Part shown: in pieces, positions 8,363 through 16,796 of the stretch
Numbering within the stretch: position 1 is the stretch's first letter
Layout: every line of letters starts with the position of its first letter
From: Pantoea trifolii
Lineage (GTDB): Bacteria > Pseudomonadota > Gammaproteobacteria > Enterobacterales > Enterobacteriaceae
Assembly: GCF_024506435.1 (NCBI RefSeq)
Contig: NZ_JANIET010000001.1
Location: 3,534,001 to 3,598,000 of the forward strand
DNA length: 64,000 nt
Reading direction: 5' to 3'
Notes under the pieces: generated by a model
The model's input: the letters and a program-made list of their open reading frames with translations, nothing else
The model's database searches: none
What the model was told of the DNA's origin: nothing
Program-made: the position numbers and the translations under genes

Positions 8363-8932
8363 ATGAAACTCAAGCTTTTTCTTATGGCTACTAGCCTAAG
8401 CGCCGCGCTAGCCCCTACTGCTGTTTTTGCCGCCACCACCACGGGAACCATCAATGCGACGTTGACGCTGACCACCGGTTGTTTGGTAAACGGCCAGTCT
8501 GCAACGACGGGGGTTAACTTCGGTACCCTGAACTTTGGTAGCAGTGCCGCCACCTTTGATACGCTCAACGCCACGCTGGTCGGTGCCTCGGGTAACGGCA
8601 TCTTTGTCCGCTGCACCACCGGACAAACCTTCAACGTGCAGGTCACCAGCAGTAATGCCGCTCCGGCGACCATTTACGGCACGGTGAGTGGGCAGCCACG
8701 CTATCTGATCCTCGGCTCCAACAATACGCAGGGTATTGCCTATACGTTGTATAGCGATGCCGCCTTTACCACTGCTATCGCCAACAACACCAATATCGCC
8801 GCCAGTGGCACCACGGATCCAACGTTGGGTACCAACTACGCCATTTATGGTCGCGTGGTCGGCGGCGGCTTTAACCCGTTGATTCCCGCAGGGACTTACA
8901 CCGACACCATTAACGTGGCGGTGAATTACTGA
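8363..8932 (+). CDS. Csu-type pilin, spore coat U (SCPU) domain protein
   Basis: The gene encodes a 189-residue secreted pilin. A signal peptide (MKLKLFLMATSL...AVFA) precedes a mature chain rich in Thr, Ala, Gly and Asn. The chain has the paired cysteines (TTGCLVNG, VRCTTG) and the closing strand GTYTDTINVAVNY typical of SCPU-domain subunits of archaic chaperone-usher pili such as Acinetobacter CsuA/B. As the first gene it is the likely major shaft subunit. I chose the second ATG because AAGGA lies at the proper distance from it and is too close to the ATG at 8357. The operon continues through four more genes on the same strand with gaps under 25 bases. Confidence 0.9.
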   Translation: MKLKLFLMATSLSAALAPTAVFAATTTGTINATLTLTTGCLVNGQSATTGVNFGTLNFGSSAATFDTLNATLVGASGNGIFVRCTTGQTFNVQVTSSNAAPATIYGTVSGQPRYLILGSNNTQGIAYTLYSDAAFTTAIANNTNIAASGTTDPTLGTNYAIYGRVVGGGFNPLIPAGTYTDTINVAVNY

Positions 8933-8949
8933 GGGAAAGGATAATCAGG

Positions 8950-9465
8950 GTGGCCGTGGTGCAGCGGTTGATGCACAGTGCAGGCGGCCTTGCCCTGCTG
9001 ATAGGGAGCGTCTCCGCCTGGGGGTTGCCCACAGCAACGTTTCAGGTTTCAGCATCAGTAGTGGCAGGCTGTGTTGTTTCCGGTACCAATACCGGGGTCT
9101 TTGGCACGCTTAACTTTGGTACCCAATCTGGCGTGGCTGCAAGCAGCGTCAGCGCCAGCTATGTGCAAAGCACCACTATCACTCTCGCCTGCACGCCAGG
9201 CACCGCCGTCAGCATGAGCATTAACGGTGGCAGCAATTACACCTCCACGCGCAACCTCAAGCATACCAGCAACACCGATACCGTGGCCTACAGCCTGTAT
9301 ACCAATGCGGCACACACCACGGCGATTCCAGTGAACAGCCCGATGGCGTTGAGTTACAGCAATGCCAATAACATCACGTTGCCGATTTACGGCTTATTAA
9401 CGCTGCTCGGCCCCACGCGCGCCGGGACGTATACCGACACCTTAACCGTCACGCTGAGTTGGTGA
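8950..9465 (+). CDS. Csu-type minor pilin, SCPU domain protein
   Basis: This is a second SCPU-domain subunit of 171 residues. The hydrophobic leader (LALLIGSVSAWG) is followed by VVAGCVVSG, LACTPG and the closing strand AGTYTDTLTVTLSW. It starts at a GTG preceded by GGGAAAGG nine bases upstream. It is related to the first pilin and is probably an adaptor or minor shaft subunit. Acinetobacter csu operons have two further pilins (csuA, csuB) before the chaperone gene; here only this one is present. Confidence 0.85.
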   Translation: MAVVQRLMHSAGGLALLIGSVSAWGLPTATFQVSASVVAGCVVSGTNTGVFGTLNFGTQSGVAASSVSASYVQSTTITLACTPGTAVSMSINGGSNYTSTRNLKHTSNTDTVAYSLYTNAAHTTAIPVNSPMALSYSNANNITLPIYGLLTLLGPTRAGTYTDTLTVTLSW

Positions 9466-9486
9466 CGGCGCCAATAAGAAGGATGA

Positions 9487-10188
9487 ATGATGATGAACCT
9501 GCGCGCCCTGATTCTGTTGTTATGTGTGGCACTAACACCTGCGGTGCATGCCGCCAATTCACTGATGGTGTGGCCAATCGATCCGGCAATCGATCCACAA
9601 GATAAAGCCAGCGAGCTGTGGCTGGAGAATCGCGGCAATGCCACCACCATGATGCAGGTGCGCATCTTCAGCTGGCAGCAGGTCAACGGTCAGGAGCAGT
9701 ATCAAACCCAGCAGCAAGTGGTAGCGAGCCCGCCGATGGTACGCCTTGAGCCAGGGCAAAAGCAGCTGGTGCGTTTAATCAAGCAAACGCCGCCTGAAGC
9801 CGGACGTGAGATGTCCTATCGCGTGGTGCTGGATGAGATCCCCACGCCGCGCACGCCGGGCGAGAATCAGGCCGGGCTGACGTTCCAGATGCGCTATTCG
9901 GTGCCGCTGTTTGTTTACGGCAACGGCGTAACACGCGACACGGCGAAACCGCAGCTGAGCTGGCAGGAAGTGAACAGCGGCGGCAAGCGCTGGCTGGAGC
10001 TGACCAATCACGGTAACGGCCACGCGCGTTTAAGTAACGTGACCATTGGCGGGCACAAAATGGGCAACGGCTTGTTTGGCTACGTGCTGGCCAACAGCAG
10101 CCATCGCTGGCCGTTAACCCGCAGCGTAAGCGGTGAACTGTCGGCCGAAATGAACAAAGGCCACTGGAGCAGCGCTGCCGCGCGTTGA
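9487..10188 (+). CDS. Periplasmic pilus chaperone (CsuC-like)
   Basis: This is a 233-residue periplasmic chaperone with a cleavable leader (LRALILLLCVALTPAVHA). The PapD-type immunoglobulin fold is indicated by SLMVWPIDP at the N-terminus, LWLENRGN, VRLEPGQKQLVRLIK and YRVVLDEIP. It should bind SCPU subunits by donor-strand complementation and deliver them to the usher. Three ATG codons are stacked at 9487, 9490 and 9493; AAGG at 9479-9482 fits the second or third best. The stop overlaps the usher start by one base, indicating translational coupling. Confidence 0.92.
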   Translation: MMMNLRALILLLCVALTPAVHAANSLMVWPIDPAIDPQDKASELWLENRGNATTMMQVRIFSWQQVNGQEQYQTQQQVVASPPMVRLEPGQKQLVRLIKQTPPEAGREMSYRVVLDEIPTPRTPGENQAGLTFQMRYSVPLFVYGNGVTRDTAKPQLSWQEVNSGGKRWLELTNHGNGHARLSNVTIGGHKMGNGLFGYVLANSSHRWPLTRSVSGELSAEMNKGHWSSAAAR

Positions 10189-12623
10189 TGAAGTTAACGC
10201 CGCATCCCTGCGCGCTGGCCGTTGCCAGCGTGCTCTGTATTTGCCCGATGAGTAGCAGTGCGGAGACCTTCTCCGAACTGCCACCGCCGCCTGCGCTAGA
10301 GAATAACGCCAGCGGTCAGCAATACATGCTGGAACTGGTGGTGAATCAGGGCGAACGTGGCGACATCGTGCCGGTTGAACGCAAAAACGGTGATTTCTGG
10401 CTGCGACGCGGCGATCTGCAACGCGCCGGTATTCCGGCCGAGAAGTTGCAAGGGCAGCAGATCGATGTCAATCAACTGAGCGGAGCGAAAGTGGAGTATG
10501 ACGAACGACGCCAGCGCCTGTTACTGACGGTGCCGCCCGCCTGGCTGCCGGGCCAAACCATTGGCCAGCTGCAGAATGCGCCGCGCTTTCCCGGCCGCGC
10601 CAGCAATGGCGCCCTGCTCAACTATGACTTCTACGCCACGCGCACCGATAACGCCGGTTCGCGCCTCTCCAGCTGGAATGAATTGCGCTTCTTTGGCCCG
10701 GTTGGGCAGTTTTCGACCAACGGTGTTTATGTGCAGCAACTGGAAGGTGGCGTTGCCGGTCAGCAGGAAGGCTATATCCGCTACGATACCTGGTTCAGTA
10801 ATGAAAACGAGAACGCAGCAATTAGCTGGCGCGCCGGGGATTTGGTTACTGATGCGTTGAGCTGGAGCAACAGCGTGCGGCTGGGTGGCGTGCAGATTGG
10901 CCGCGACTTCAGCGTGCGTCCGGATCTGGTGACCTATCCGCTGCCGGCGTTTTCCGGTCAGGCGGCGGTGCCCTCGTCGGTCGATCTGTTTATTAATGGT
11001 TATCGCAGCACCCAGGCCGATGTGCAGCCGGGTCCGTGGTCGCTCACTAACGTACCTTTCGTTAACGGCGCAGGCGATGCGGTGATCACCACCACCGATG
11101 CAGTGGGCAGACAAGTCACCACCACGCTGCCGTTTTACGTCTCCAGCAGTTTGCTGAAAACCGGGCTATCCGATTACTCCTTTTCCGCTGGTGCCATTCG
11201 CGAAAACTACGGCATCAACAATTTTGATTATGGCGCGGCGGCGGCCAGCGGTTCGTATCGCTACGGTATCAACGATTGGCTAACGCTGGAGAGTCACGCA
11301 GAAGGCAGCGACAGCGTGGCGATGGGCGGCGCAGGTGGCCTGGTGAAGCTCGGCAGTTTTGGCGTGGTGAATGGTGCGCTGGCACAAAGCCAGATGGACG
11401 GCAATCCGGGTACGCAATACAGCTGGGGCTATCAGTACAACAACAGCTGGTTCAGCCTCGGAACTCAGCACATAATTCGCAGCGCCGATTTCGGCAACCT
11501 CGCGCTGGTTGGCAGTCGCGGCGACAGCGCGAACACCAGCTATTCACTGGCTCGGCGCAGCGCGCAGTACACCGCCAGCGTATCGCTGAATGATTACGGC
11601 AGCCTGGGATTGGCCTATTTTGATATCTCCGGCGGCAACGGTGACCGTACACGGTTACTCAATCTGTCGTGGAGTAAAAATCTGTGGGGTAACAGCAGTT
11701 TGTACATCTCCGCTAGCCGCGATCAGGAACAGGGAAACTGGAGCGGCGCGATTTCGCTGGTCATCCCGTTTGGCGAGCAGAGCAGCGCCTCGGTCAGCAC
11801 CGAACGCGATCAGCAAGGCAATAACAGCCAGCGACTATATGTGTCGCGCGCAATGCCAACTGACGGTGGCTTCTCATACGATGCCGCGTGGGCCAATCAG
11901 GCCAGCGACAGCGGCGATTATCGCCAGGCCAGCCTGCGTTATCGCAACAATAAAATCGATACCTCAGCCGGTTTCTACGGCGATAACGACAACACCACGC
12001 AATGGGCTGATTTCACCGGTTCGGTGGTGTTGATGGATAACCGCGTGTTCGCTGCCAACGATATCAACGATGCCTTTGTGGTGGTGAAAACCGATTATCC
12101 CGACGTGACGGTGCGTTATGAGAACCAAACCATGGGCCGCACCGATAAACAAGGTTATCTGCTGGTGCCATCGATCAGCAGCTATTACGGCGCGAAGTAC
12201 GATATCGATACGCTGGATCTGCCTGCCGATCGCACCGCGCCGAAGGTCGAACAGCGCTTTGCGGTGAAGCGTAAGAGCGGCTATCTGCTCAACTTCCCGG
12301 TCGAGCGCCTGCGCGCCGCCAGCGTTGTACTGCACGACAGCAATCATCAGCCGCTGCCGATTTCCAGCCAGGTGTTACGTCCGAATCAGGCCACCGAATA
12401 TGTCGGCTGGGACGGCATTGTATGGATGGAAGATCTGGCTGCCAGCAACCCGATTCACGTGGTGACGCCAGATGGACGCAGTTGCGATACGCAACTGGAG
12501 ATCGCCGACGGCCAGCCAAAAGCGCTGGAAACCTACGGACCGCTTACTTGCCCGCTGCCACCGCCGCCGCAAGGTTCTGCGGTGAGCAGCGCGGATAATT
12601 CACAGTCAGGGATTTCACCATGA
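10188..12623 (+). CDS. Outer-membrane pilus usher (CsuD-like)
   Basis: The 811-residue usher has a signal peptide (LAVASVLCICPMSSSA). An N-terminal chaperone-binding domain begins around YMLELVVNQGE, followed by a long 24-strand barrel region with plug motifs (LFINGYR, PGPWSLTNVPFVNGAGDAVI). The C-terminal domains contain DFPVE-like segments (LLNFPVERLRAASVVL) and a final YGPLTCPLPPPP. It translocates chaperone-bound pilins across the outer membrane. The true start is the ATG overlapping the chaperone stop; the TTG one codon earlier is inside that overlap. The stop overlaps the next start as ATGA. Confidence 0.93.
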   Translation: MKLTPHPCALAVASVLCICPMSSSAETFSELPPPPALENNASGQQYMLELVVNQGERGDIVPVERKNGDFWLRRGDLQRAGIPAEKLQGQQIDVNQLSGAKVEYDERRQRLLLTVPPAWLPGQTIGQLQNAPRFPGRASNGALLNYDFYATRTDNAGSRLSSWNELRFFGPVGQFSTNGVYVQQLEGGVAGQQEGYIRYDTWFSNENENAAISWRAGDLVTDALSWSNSVRLGGVQIGRDFSVRPDLVTYPLPAFSGQAAVPSSVDLFINGYRSTQADVQPGPWSLTNVPFVNGAGDAVITTTDAVGRQVTTTLPFYVSSSLLKTGLSDYSFSAGAIRENYGINNFDYGAAAASGSYRYGINDWLTLESHAEGSDSVAMGGAGGLVKLGSFGVVNGALAQSQMDGNPGTQYSWGYQYNNSWFSLGTQHIIRSADFGNLALVGSRGDSANTSYSLARRSAQYTASVSLNDYGSLGLAYFDISGGNGDRTRLLNLSWSKNLWGNSSLYISASRDQEQGNWSGAISLVIPFGEQSSASVSTERDQQGNNSQRLYVSRAMPTDGGFSYDAAWANQASDSGDYRQASLRYRNNKIDTSAGFYGDNDNTTQWADFTGSVVLMDNRVFAANDINDAFVVVKTDYPDVTVRYENQTMGRTDKQGYLLVPSISSYYGAKYDIDTLDLPADRTAPKVEQRFAVKRKSGYLLNFPVERLRAASVVLHDSNHQPLPISSQVLRPNQATEYVGWDGIVWMEDLAASNPIHVVTPDGRSCDTQLEIADGQPKALETYGPLTCPLPPPPQGSAVSSADNSQSGISP

Positions 12624-13585
12624 GAAAGCTTCTGCTCCTGCTGGCGCTGTTTTTACTGCCGGGCACCAGCTATGCGCTTTGTAGCTTATCGGCGCCGACT
12701 GCGACCTTTGGCTCGGTCACCACATTTTCGGTGGCTTCAACGGTGAATAACACCTCCAGTACCACCAATGTTAACTGTGGCTCAGGTACGCTTTCGCTGC
12801 TGGGCTCCGATAACATCACCTATGCCTTTACCACCGCCTCTAACCTCAGCGGCACGCGCGCCGTGTTGAAAACCGCCAGCGGCGGCACCGATAACATTCC
12901 GATCCAGCTGTGTATCGATAGCGCCTGCGCCACTGAATTACAGCAGGGCGGCAGCTATCGCTGGAGTTCCGCCTCGCTGCTGGCGCTGGGTAACACCCTC
13001 AACTTCAACATTCCGCTCTACTTCCGCACCCTTACCGGGCAGGTGATTGCCGCTGGCACCTATACCACCACCATCACGCTGACCGTGAGTTATACGGTGT
13101 GCGCCGGGTTGAACGTGGCAGGATTGTGCGTGGGAACGGTGCAGAGCAGCACCGGTACGGCGATGCCGATTACCGTGAATCTGGTGGTTACCAACGATTG
13201 CACCACCATCACTGCGCCGAATGTTAGTTTCGGCAGTGCACCTTTGGTGGGCAGTTTCTCAACGGTGCAGCAGACGATTAACGTGGTGTGTTCAAAAGGC
13301 AGTACTTACACCGTGGGTTTGAGCAACGGCAGTTACTACAGCGGCACCACGCGGCAGATGGCGAGCGGGGCGAATCGGTTGGCGTATGACATCTACAAAG
13401 GCACCACCACCACCTCGCGCTGGGGACCGACTGGCACCGATCGCTGGAGCAGCACCACCTCGACCTCGTTGAATGCGGATACCGTGACGCGCAACTTTAC
13501 TTATACGGCGCAGATTTTGACGACGCAGAATACGCCCGCGGCGGGGAATTATACTGATAGCGTGGTGGTGGATGTGTCGTTTTAG
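12620..13585 (+). CDS. Csu-type tip adhesin subunit (CsuE-like), two SCPU domains
   Basis: The 321-residue protein has a signal peptide (LLLLLALFLLPGTSYA) and two consecutive SCPU-like domains (about residues 20-160 and 180-321). Each has its own cysteines and a closing strand (GTYTTTITLTVSY; GNYTDSVVVDVSF). The two-domain form and last position match CsuE, the tip subunit of Acinetobacter Csu pili, in which exposed hydrophobic loops bind abiotic surfaces. It is translationally coupled to the usher. The stop lies 15 bases before a REP-derived repeat array that probably forms the transcript end. Confidence 0.9.
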   Translation: MRKLLLLLALFLLPGTSYALCSLSAPTATFGSVTTFSVASTVNNTSSTTNVNCGSGTLSLLGSDNITYAFTTASNLSGTRAVLKTASGGTDNIPIQLCIDSACATELQQGGSYRWSSASLLALGNTLNFNIPLYFRTLTGQVIAAGTYTTTITLTVSYTVCAGLNVAGLCVGTVQSSTGTAMPITVNLVVTNDCTTITAPNVSFGSAPLVGSFSTVQQTINVVCSKGSTYTVGLSNGSYYSGTTRQMASGANRLAYDIYKGTTTTSRWGPTGTDRWSSTTSTSLNADTVTRNFTYTAQILTTQNTPAAGNYTDSVVVDVSF

Positions 13586-13600
13586 GTGGGTGCGCGCTGT

Positions 13601-13904
13601 CCCTCATCCCAGCCTTCTCCCGCAAGCGGGAGAAGGAGCCGATCGAGCGGTTACCTAAACATTCCCTCTCCCGCAAGCGGGAGAAGGAGCCGATCGAGCG
13701 GTTACCTAAACATTCCCTCTCCCGCAAGCGGGAGAAGGAGCCGATCGAGCGGTTACCTAAACATTCCCTCTCCCGCAAGCGGGAGAAGGAGCCGATCGAG
13801 CGGTTACCTAAACATTCCCTCTCCCGCAAGCGGGAGAAGGAGCCGATCGAGCGGTTACCTAAACATTCCCTCTCCCGCTTGCGGGAGAGGGTTAGGGTGA
13901 GGGG
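13601..13904. repeat. REP-bounded array of 51-bp tandem repeats
   Basis: Five direct copies of a 51-bp unit begin at 13616, 13667, 13718, 13769 and 13820, with a sixth, variant start at 13871. Each unit carries the palindrome CTCCCGC-aa-GCGGGAG plus the spacer GAGCCGATCGAGCGGTTACC. The left edge (CCCTCATCCCAGCC) and right edge (GGTTAGGGTGAGGGG) are the two inverted outer parts of a REP pair, so the array looks like an amplified bacterial interspersed mosaic element. It separates the convergent pilus operon and MFS gene. Confidence 0.93.
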
Positions 13905-15201
13905 AACGGTGTTGCGCTTGATATTGCTTCACCATACGGCCAATCAGCAGCGTACCAACCAGCCCGCACACTGCCGCAAAAGAGAGCCACACGCCCGGCA
14001 TCGCTTTGTCGCCGGTGGCATGAATCAGATAGCTCGACACCGCTGGCGTAAAGCCGCCAAACAGCGCGGTTGCCAGGCTGTAAGCGAGCGAAAAGCCCGA
14101 AGCACGCACTTCTGCCGGCATGATCTCAGCCAGGTAAACCACCATCGCGCCGTTGTAGCTGGCATAGAGGAACGACAGCCACAGTTCGGCTTCAACCAGA
14201 CGGGCAAAGGTCGGCGCGCCCACCAGCCAATGCAGCACCGGCCAGGTGGTTAGAATCATCAAGATAGTGCAAACAATCAGCAGCGGACGACGACCAATGC
14301 GGTCCGACAACGAACCCATCACTGGCAGCCAGAACAGGTTGGAGATGCCGACAAACAGCGTCACCAGGAAGCTCTCTTTATCGCTCATCATCAGAACGGT
14401 TTTGCCAAACGTCGGGGTAAACGCGGTGATCATATAGAACATCACGGTGGTGGTAACCACCATCAACATCCCTGCCAGCACCAGCGCCCAATTCTGCCCG
14501 ACTGAACGCATAATCTGGCTCATGGAAGGATGATGTTTGCGCTGGCTGAAGGCTTCGGTCTCTTCCAGCATGCGACGAATGTAGAACAGGAACGGCACGA
14601 TCATACATCCCACCACAAACGGAATACGCCAGCCCCATTCGGTGACGGCATCTTTCGCCAGCAGATGATTCAGACCCAAACCGAGCAGCGCGGCGAAGAT
14701 TACCGCCACCTGCTGGCTGCCCGACTGCCAGCTGACATAAAAGCCTTTGCGCCCTTTCGGCGCCACTTCAGCCAGATAAACCGACACGCCGCCCAGTTCA
14801 ACGCCCGCCGAGAAGCCCTGCAATAAACGACCAAGCAGAATCAAAATCGGCGCGGCAGCACCCAACGTGGCGTAACCGGGTACCAACGCAATGGTTAAGG
14901 TGCCGATCGCCATCAGACCAAGCGTTAACAGCAAGCCTTTACGACGACCATGATGGTCGATGTAAGCGCCGAGAATAATCGCGCCGAGCGGGCGCATCAG
15001 GAAGCCTGCGCCGAAGGTCATCAGCGTGAGCATCAGAGAGGCAAAGGGATCATCGCCGGGGAAAAAGGTTTTGGCGATTGCGGTGGCGTAATAGCCAAAT
15101 ACCATGAAATCGTACATCTCAAGGAAGTTACCGCTGGTAACGCTAAAGATGGTTTTGGCACCGCCTTGCGACGACTTTTGTAAAGAGTGACTCGAGCTCA
15201 T
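13855..15201 (-). CDS. MFS citrate/tricarballylate-type proton symporter
   Basis: This 448-residue 12-helix transporter of the metabolite:H+ symporter family is very similar to CitA/TcuC. It has TSGNFLEMYDFMVFGYYA at the N-terminus, the loop signature GAYIDHHGRRKG, GRLLQGFSAGVELGGVSVYLAE, WGWRIPF and the second loop SDRIGRRP. It would import citrate, tricarballylate or a related tricarboxylate at the inner membrane; substrate cannot be fixed from sequence. The last ~16 residues (SPHPNPLPQAGEGMFR) are encoded by the REP array, so the native stop has been replaced. No citrate-metabolism genes are adjacent. Confidence 0.85.
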   Translation of the reverse strand: MSSSHSLQKSSQGGAKTIFSVTSGNFLEMYDFMVFGYYATAIAKTFFPGDDPFASLMLTLMTFGAGFLMRPLGAIILGAYIDHHGRRKGLLLTLGLMAIGTLTIALVPGYATLGAAAPILILLGRLLQGFSAGVELGGVSVYLAEVAPKGRKGFYVSWQSGSQQVAVIFAALLGLGLNHLLAKDAVTEWGWRIPFVVGCMIVPFLFYIRRMLEETEAFSQRKHHPSMSQIMRSVGQNWALVLAGMLMVVTTTVMFYMITAFTPTFGKTVLMMSDKESFLVTLFVGISNLFWLPVMGSLSDRIGRRPLLIVCTILMILTTWPVLHWLVGAPTFARLVEAELWLSFLYASYNGAMVVYLAEIMPAEVRASGFSLAYSLATALFGGFTPAVSSYLIHATGDKAMPGVWLSFAAVCGLVGTLLIGRMVKQYQAQHRSPHPNPLPQAGEGMFR

Positions 15202-15338
15202 ATTGTCCTTCCTGGTTTTTTCTTCCGTTTTAACGTGCCGGGCCAGGAATAAACGTGATCCTCTTCACCATTGCAGTTTACAAAAATAAGACCAATGGTA
15301 ACAATAAATTAACAAACTGAGTATCAGATATAAAAAAA

Positions 15339-15362
15339 GGTCGCCATGAATGGCGACCCTAC
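15339..15362. repeat. Short palindromic repeat, GGTCGCCAT family, copy 1
   Basis: The arms GGTCGCCAT and ATGGCGACC are separated by two bases and followed by CTAC. It lies just past the exbD stop and is identical over 24 bases to the copy at 30203. It may act as the exbBD transcript end. Confidence 0.85.
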
Positions 15363-15379
15363 GATTGAGCTGAGAAACG

Positions 15380-15802
15380 TTACTTTTTGACCGTTTCCAT
15401 GCCCATCAAGCCAATCTTCAGATAACCAGCTTCACGCAGCTGATCCATCACTTCCATCAAAGTAGCGTAATCAACCGATTTATCCGCCTGGAAGAAGATG
15501 GTGGTGTCTTTCTTGCCTTCGGTTTGTGCCGTCAGCGCGTTCACCAGTGTCTCTTTGGTGACCGCATCGTTACCGATGAAGATCTGCTTATCTTCCTTGA
15601 TGGAGAGATAAACCGGCTTTTCCGGACGCGGCTGCGGCGCGCTGGTCGATGCTGGCAGATTTACGCGCACATCGACGGTGGCTAATGGCGCGGCGACCAT
15701 AAAGATGATCAGCAGAACTAACATGACGTCGATAAACGGCGTCACGTTGATTTCGTGCATTTCGCCATCGCCGACCGAGTCATCGTTTAAACGCATCGCC
15801 AT
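15380..15802 (-). CDS. exbD: TonB-system energy transducer ExbD
   Basis: The 140-residue inner-membrane protein has one N-terminal transmembrane helix with the proton-pathway aspartate (NVTPFIDVMLVLLIIFMV) and a periplasmic domain. With ExbB it converts the proton gradient into work on TonB for outer-membrane uptake of siderophores and vitamin B12. It begins five bases after exbB, a conserved operon. Length matches the E. coli protein (141 aa). Confidence 0.98.
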   Translation of the reverse strand: MAMRLNDDSVGDGEMHEINVTPFIDVMLVLLIIFMVAAPLATVDVRVNLPASTSAPQPRPEKPVYLSIKEDKQIFIGNDAVTKETLVNALTAQTEGKKDTTIFFQADKSVDYATLMEVMDQLREAGYLKIGLMGMETVKK

Positions 15803-15807
15803 AATAC

Positions 15808-16554
15808 TTATCCTACGCGCAGTTTCTGTGCCGCCGCTGGACGGTTGGCTTCTTTCGCAGTATCGACGTTGCCGAGATCCAGATCGCGGCTCTGCAGCAA
15901 CATCACCTGCGCGGCGACATCGCCCAGCGACGCTTTGTAGCTGGCAATCATACGCGCGAAGACGTTGTAGATAACAACTGCTGGGATTGCTGCAACCAGA
16001 CCAATCGCGGTGGCCAGCAGCGCTTCGGCGATACCGGGCGCAACAACTGCGAGGTTGGTGGTTTGCGTTTTAGCGATACCGATGAAGCTGTTCATGATGC
16101 CCCATACGGTACCGAACAGACCGATAAACGGCGCAACCGAACCGATGGTGGCGAGGAAACCATTGCCGCGACCGGCATGACGGCTGAATGCGGCCACGCG
16201 GCGATCGAGACGGAAGCTGGTGCGCTCTTTAATGCCATCCAGATCTTCGGTGCCGGCAGACAGCTCCAGCTCATTCTGCGCATCGTTAAGCAGCACAGCG
16301 CTGTGGCTGTTGGCTTTGAAGGTTTCAGCAGCACGGTAAGCATCGTTTAACGAGCGGGCTTCGCCCAGCGCTTGCTGCTCGCGTTTCAGGCGACGTTTCG
16401 CCCCGCTCAGCTCAGCAAACTTACCGAAGAAAATTGCCCAGGTGACAACGGAAGCCAGTAACAGGCCAATCATCACTATCTTTACCACGATATCGGCATG
16501 CTGATACATGCCCCAAACAGAGAGATCCGTTTGCATCAAATCACTGGCTACCAC
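15808..16554 (-). CDS. exbB: TonB-system proton channel subunit ExbB
   Basis: The 248-residue three-helix inner-membrane protein has the family segments NLMQTDLSVWGMYQ-like N-terminus (here DLMQTDLSVWGMYQ), IKERTSFRLDRRVAA, ATIGSVAPFIGLFGTVWGIM and AEALLATAIGLVAAIPAVVIYN. It forms the pentameric channel around ExbD. It is the first gene of exbBD and is divergent from metC, as in E. coli. A Fur-box-like site lies about 72-90 bases upstream, fitting iron-starvation induction. Confidence 0.98.
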   Translation of the reverse strand: MVASDLMQTDLSVWGMYQHADIVVKIVMIGLLLASVVTWAIFFGKFAELSGAKRRLKREQQALGEARSLNDAYRAAETFKANSHSAVLLNDAQNELELSAGTEDLDGIKERTSFRLDRRVAAFSRHAGRGNGFLATIGSVAPFIGLFGTVWGIMNSFIGIAKTQTTNLAVVAPGIAEALLATAIGLVAAIPAVVIYNVFARMIASYKASLGDVAAQVMLLQSRDLDLGNVDTAKEANRPAAAQKLRVG

Positions 16555-16625
16555 GCTGCATCTCCAACTTCTGTTGCACAGTTCACGATTGAAGCGCGGA
16601 TCATAGCAAAAAAAACGCCCGAAGT

Positions 16626-16644
16626 GATAGTGGTTCTCATTACT
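16626..16644 (-). promoter_or_regulatory. Candidate Fur box of exbBD
   Basis: On the minus strand the 19-mer AGTAATGAGAACCACTATC matches the consensus GATAATGATAATCATTATC at 14 of 19 positions by my count. It sits between the divergent exbB and metC starts, where enterobacterial exbBD operons carry a Fur site. Confidence 0.65.
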
Positions 16645-16796
16645 ATTTACAAAGCAAAGAGACCAGCAATTTCCACAATTTAGCGGATGTTATGCGCAAT
16701 ACTGGCCTCACTCTGATAATCCGCAATCAGGCTCAACCCACTACGCTGATTCGTGGTAACGTGGATGTTTTGTGGGAAATGTCAGGAAAGGCAGTG

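Noticed and set aside
13497..13900. Repetitive open frames on both strands encoding SPASGRRSRSSGYLN-type peptides
   Set aside because: They are a by-product of the 51-bp (17-codon) tandem repeat made of REP palindromes. No ribosome site or start context supports translation.
13601..13904. CRISPR-like appearance of the repeat array
   Set aside because: The 51-bp units are directly contiguous and identical, without unique spacers, and no cas genes are near.
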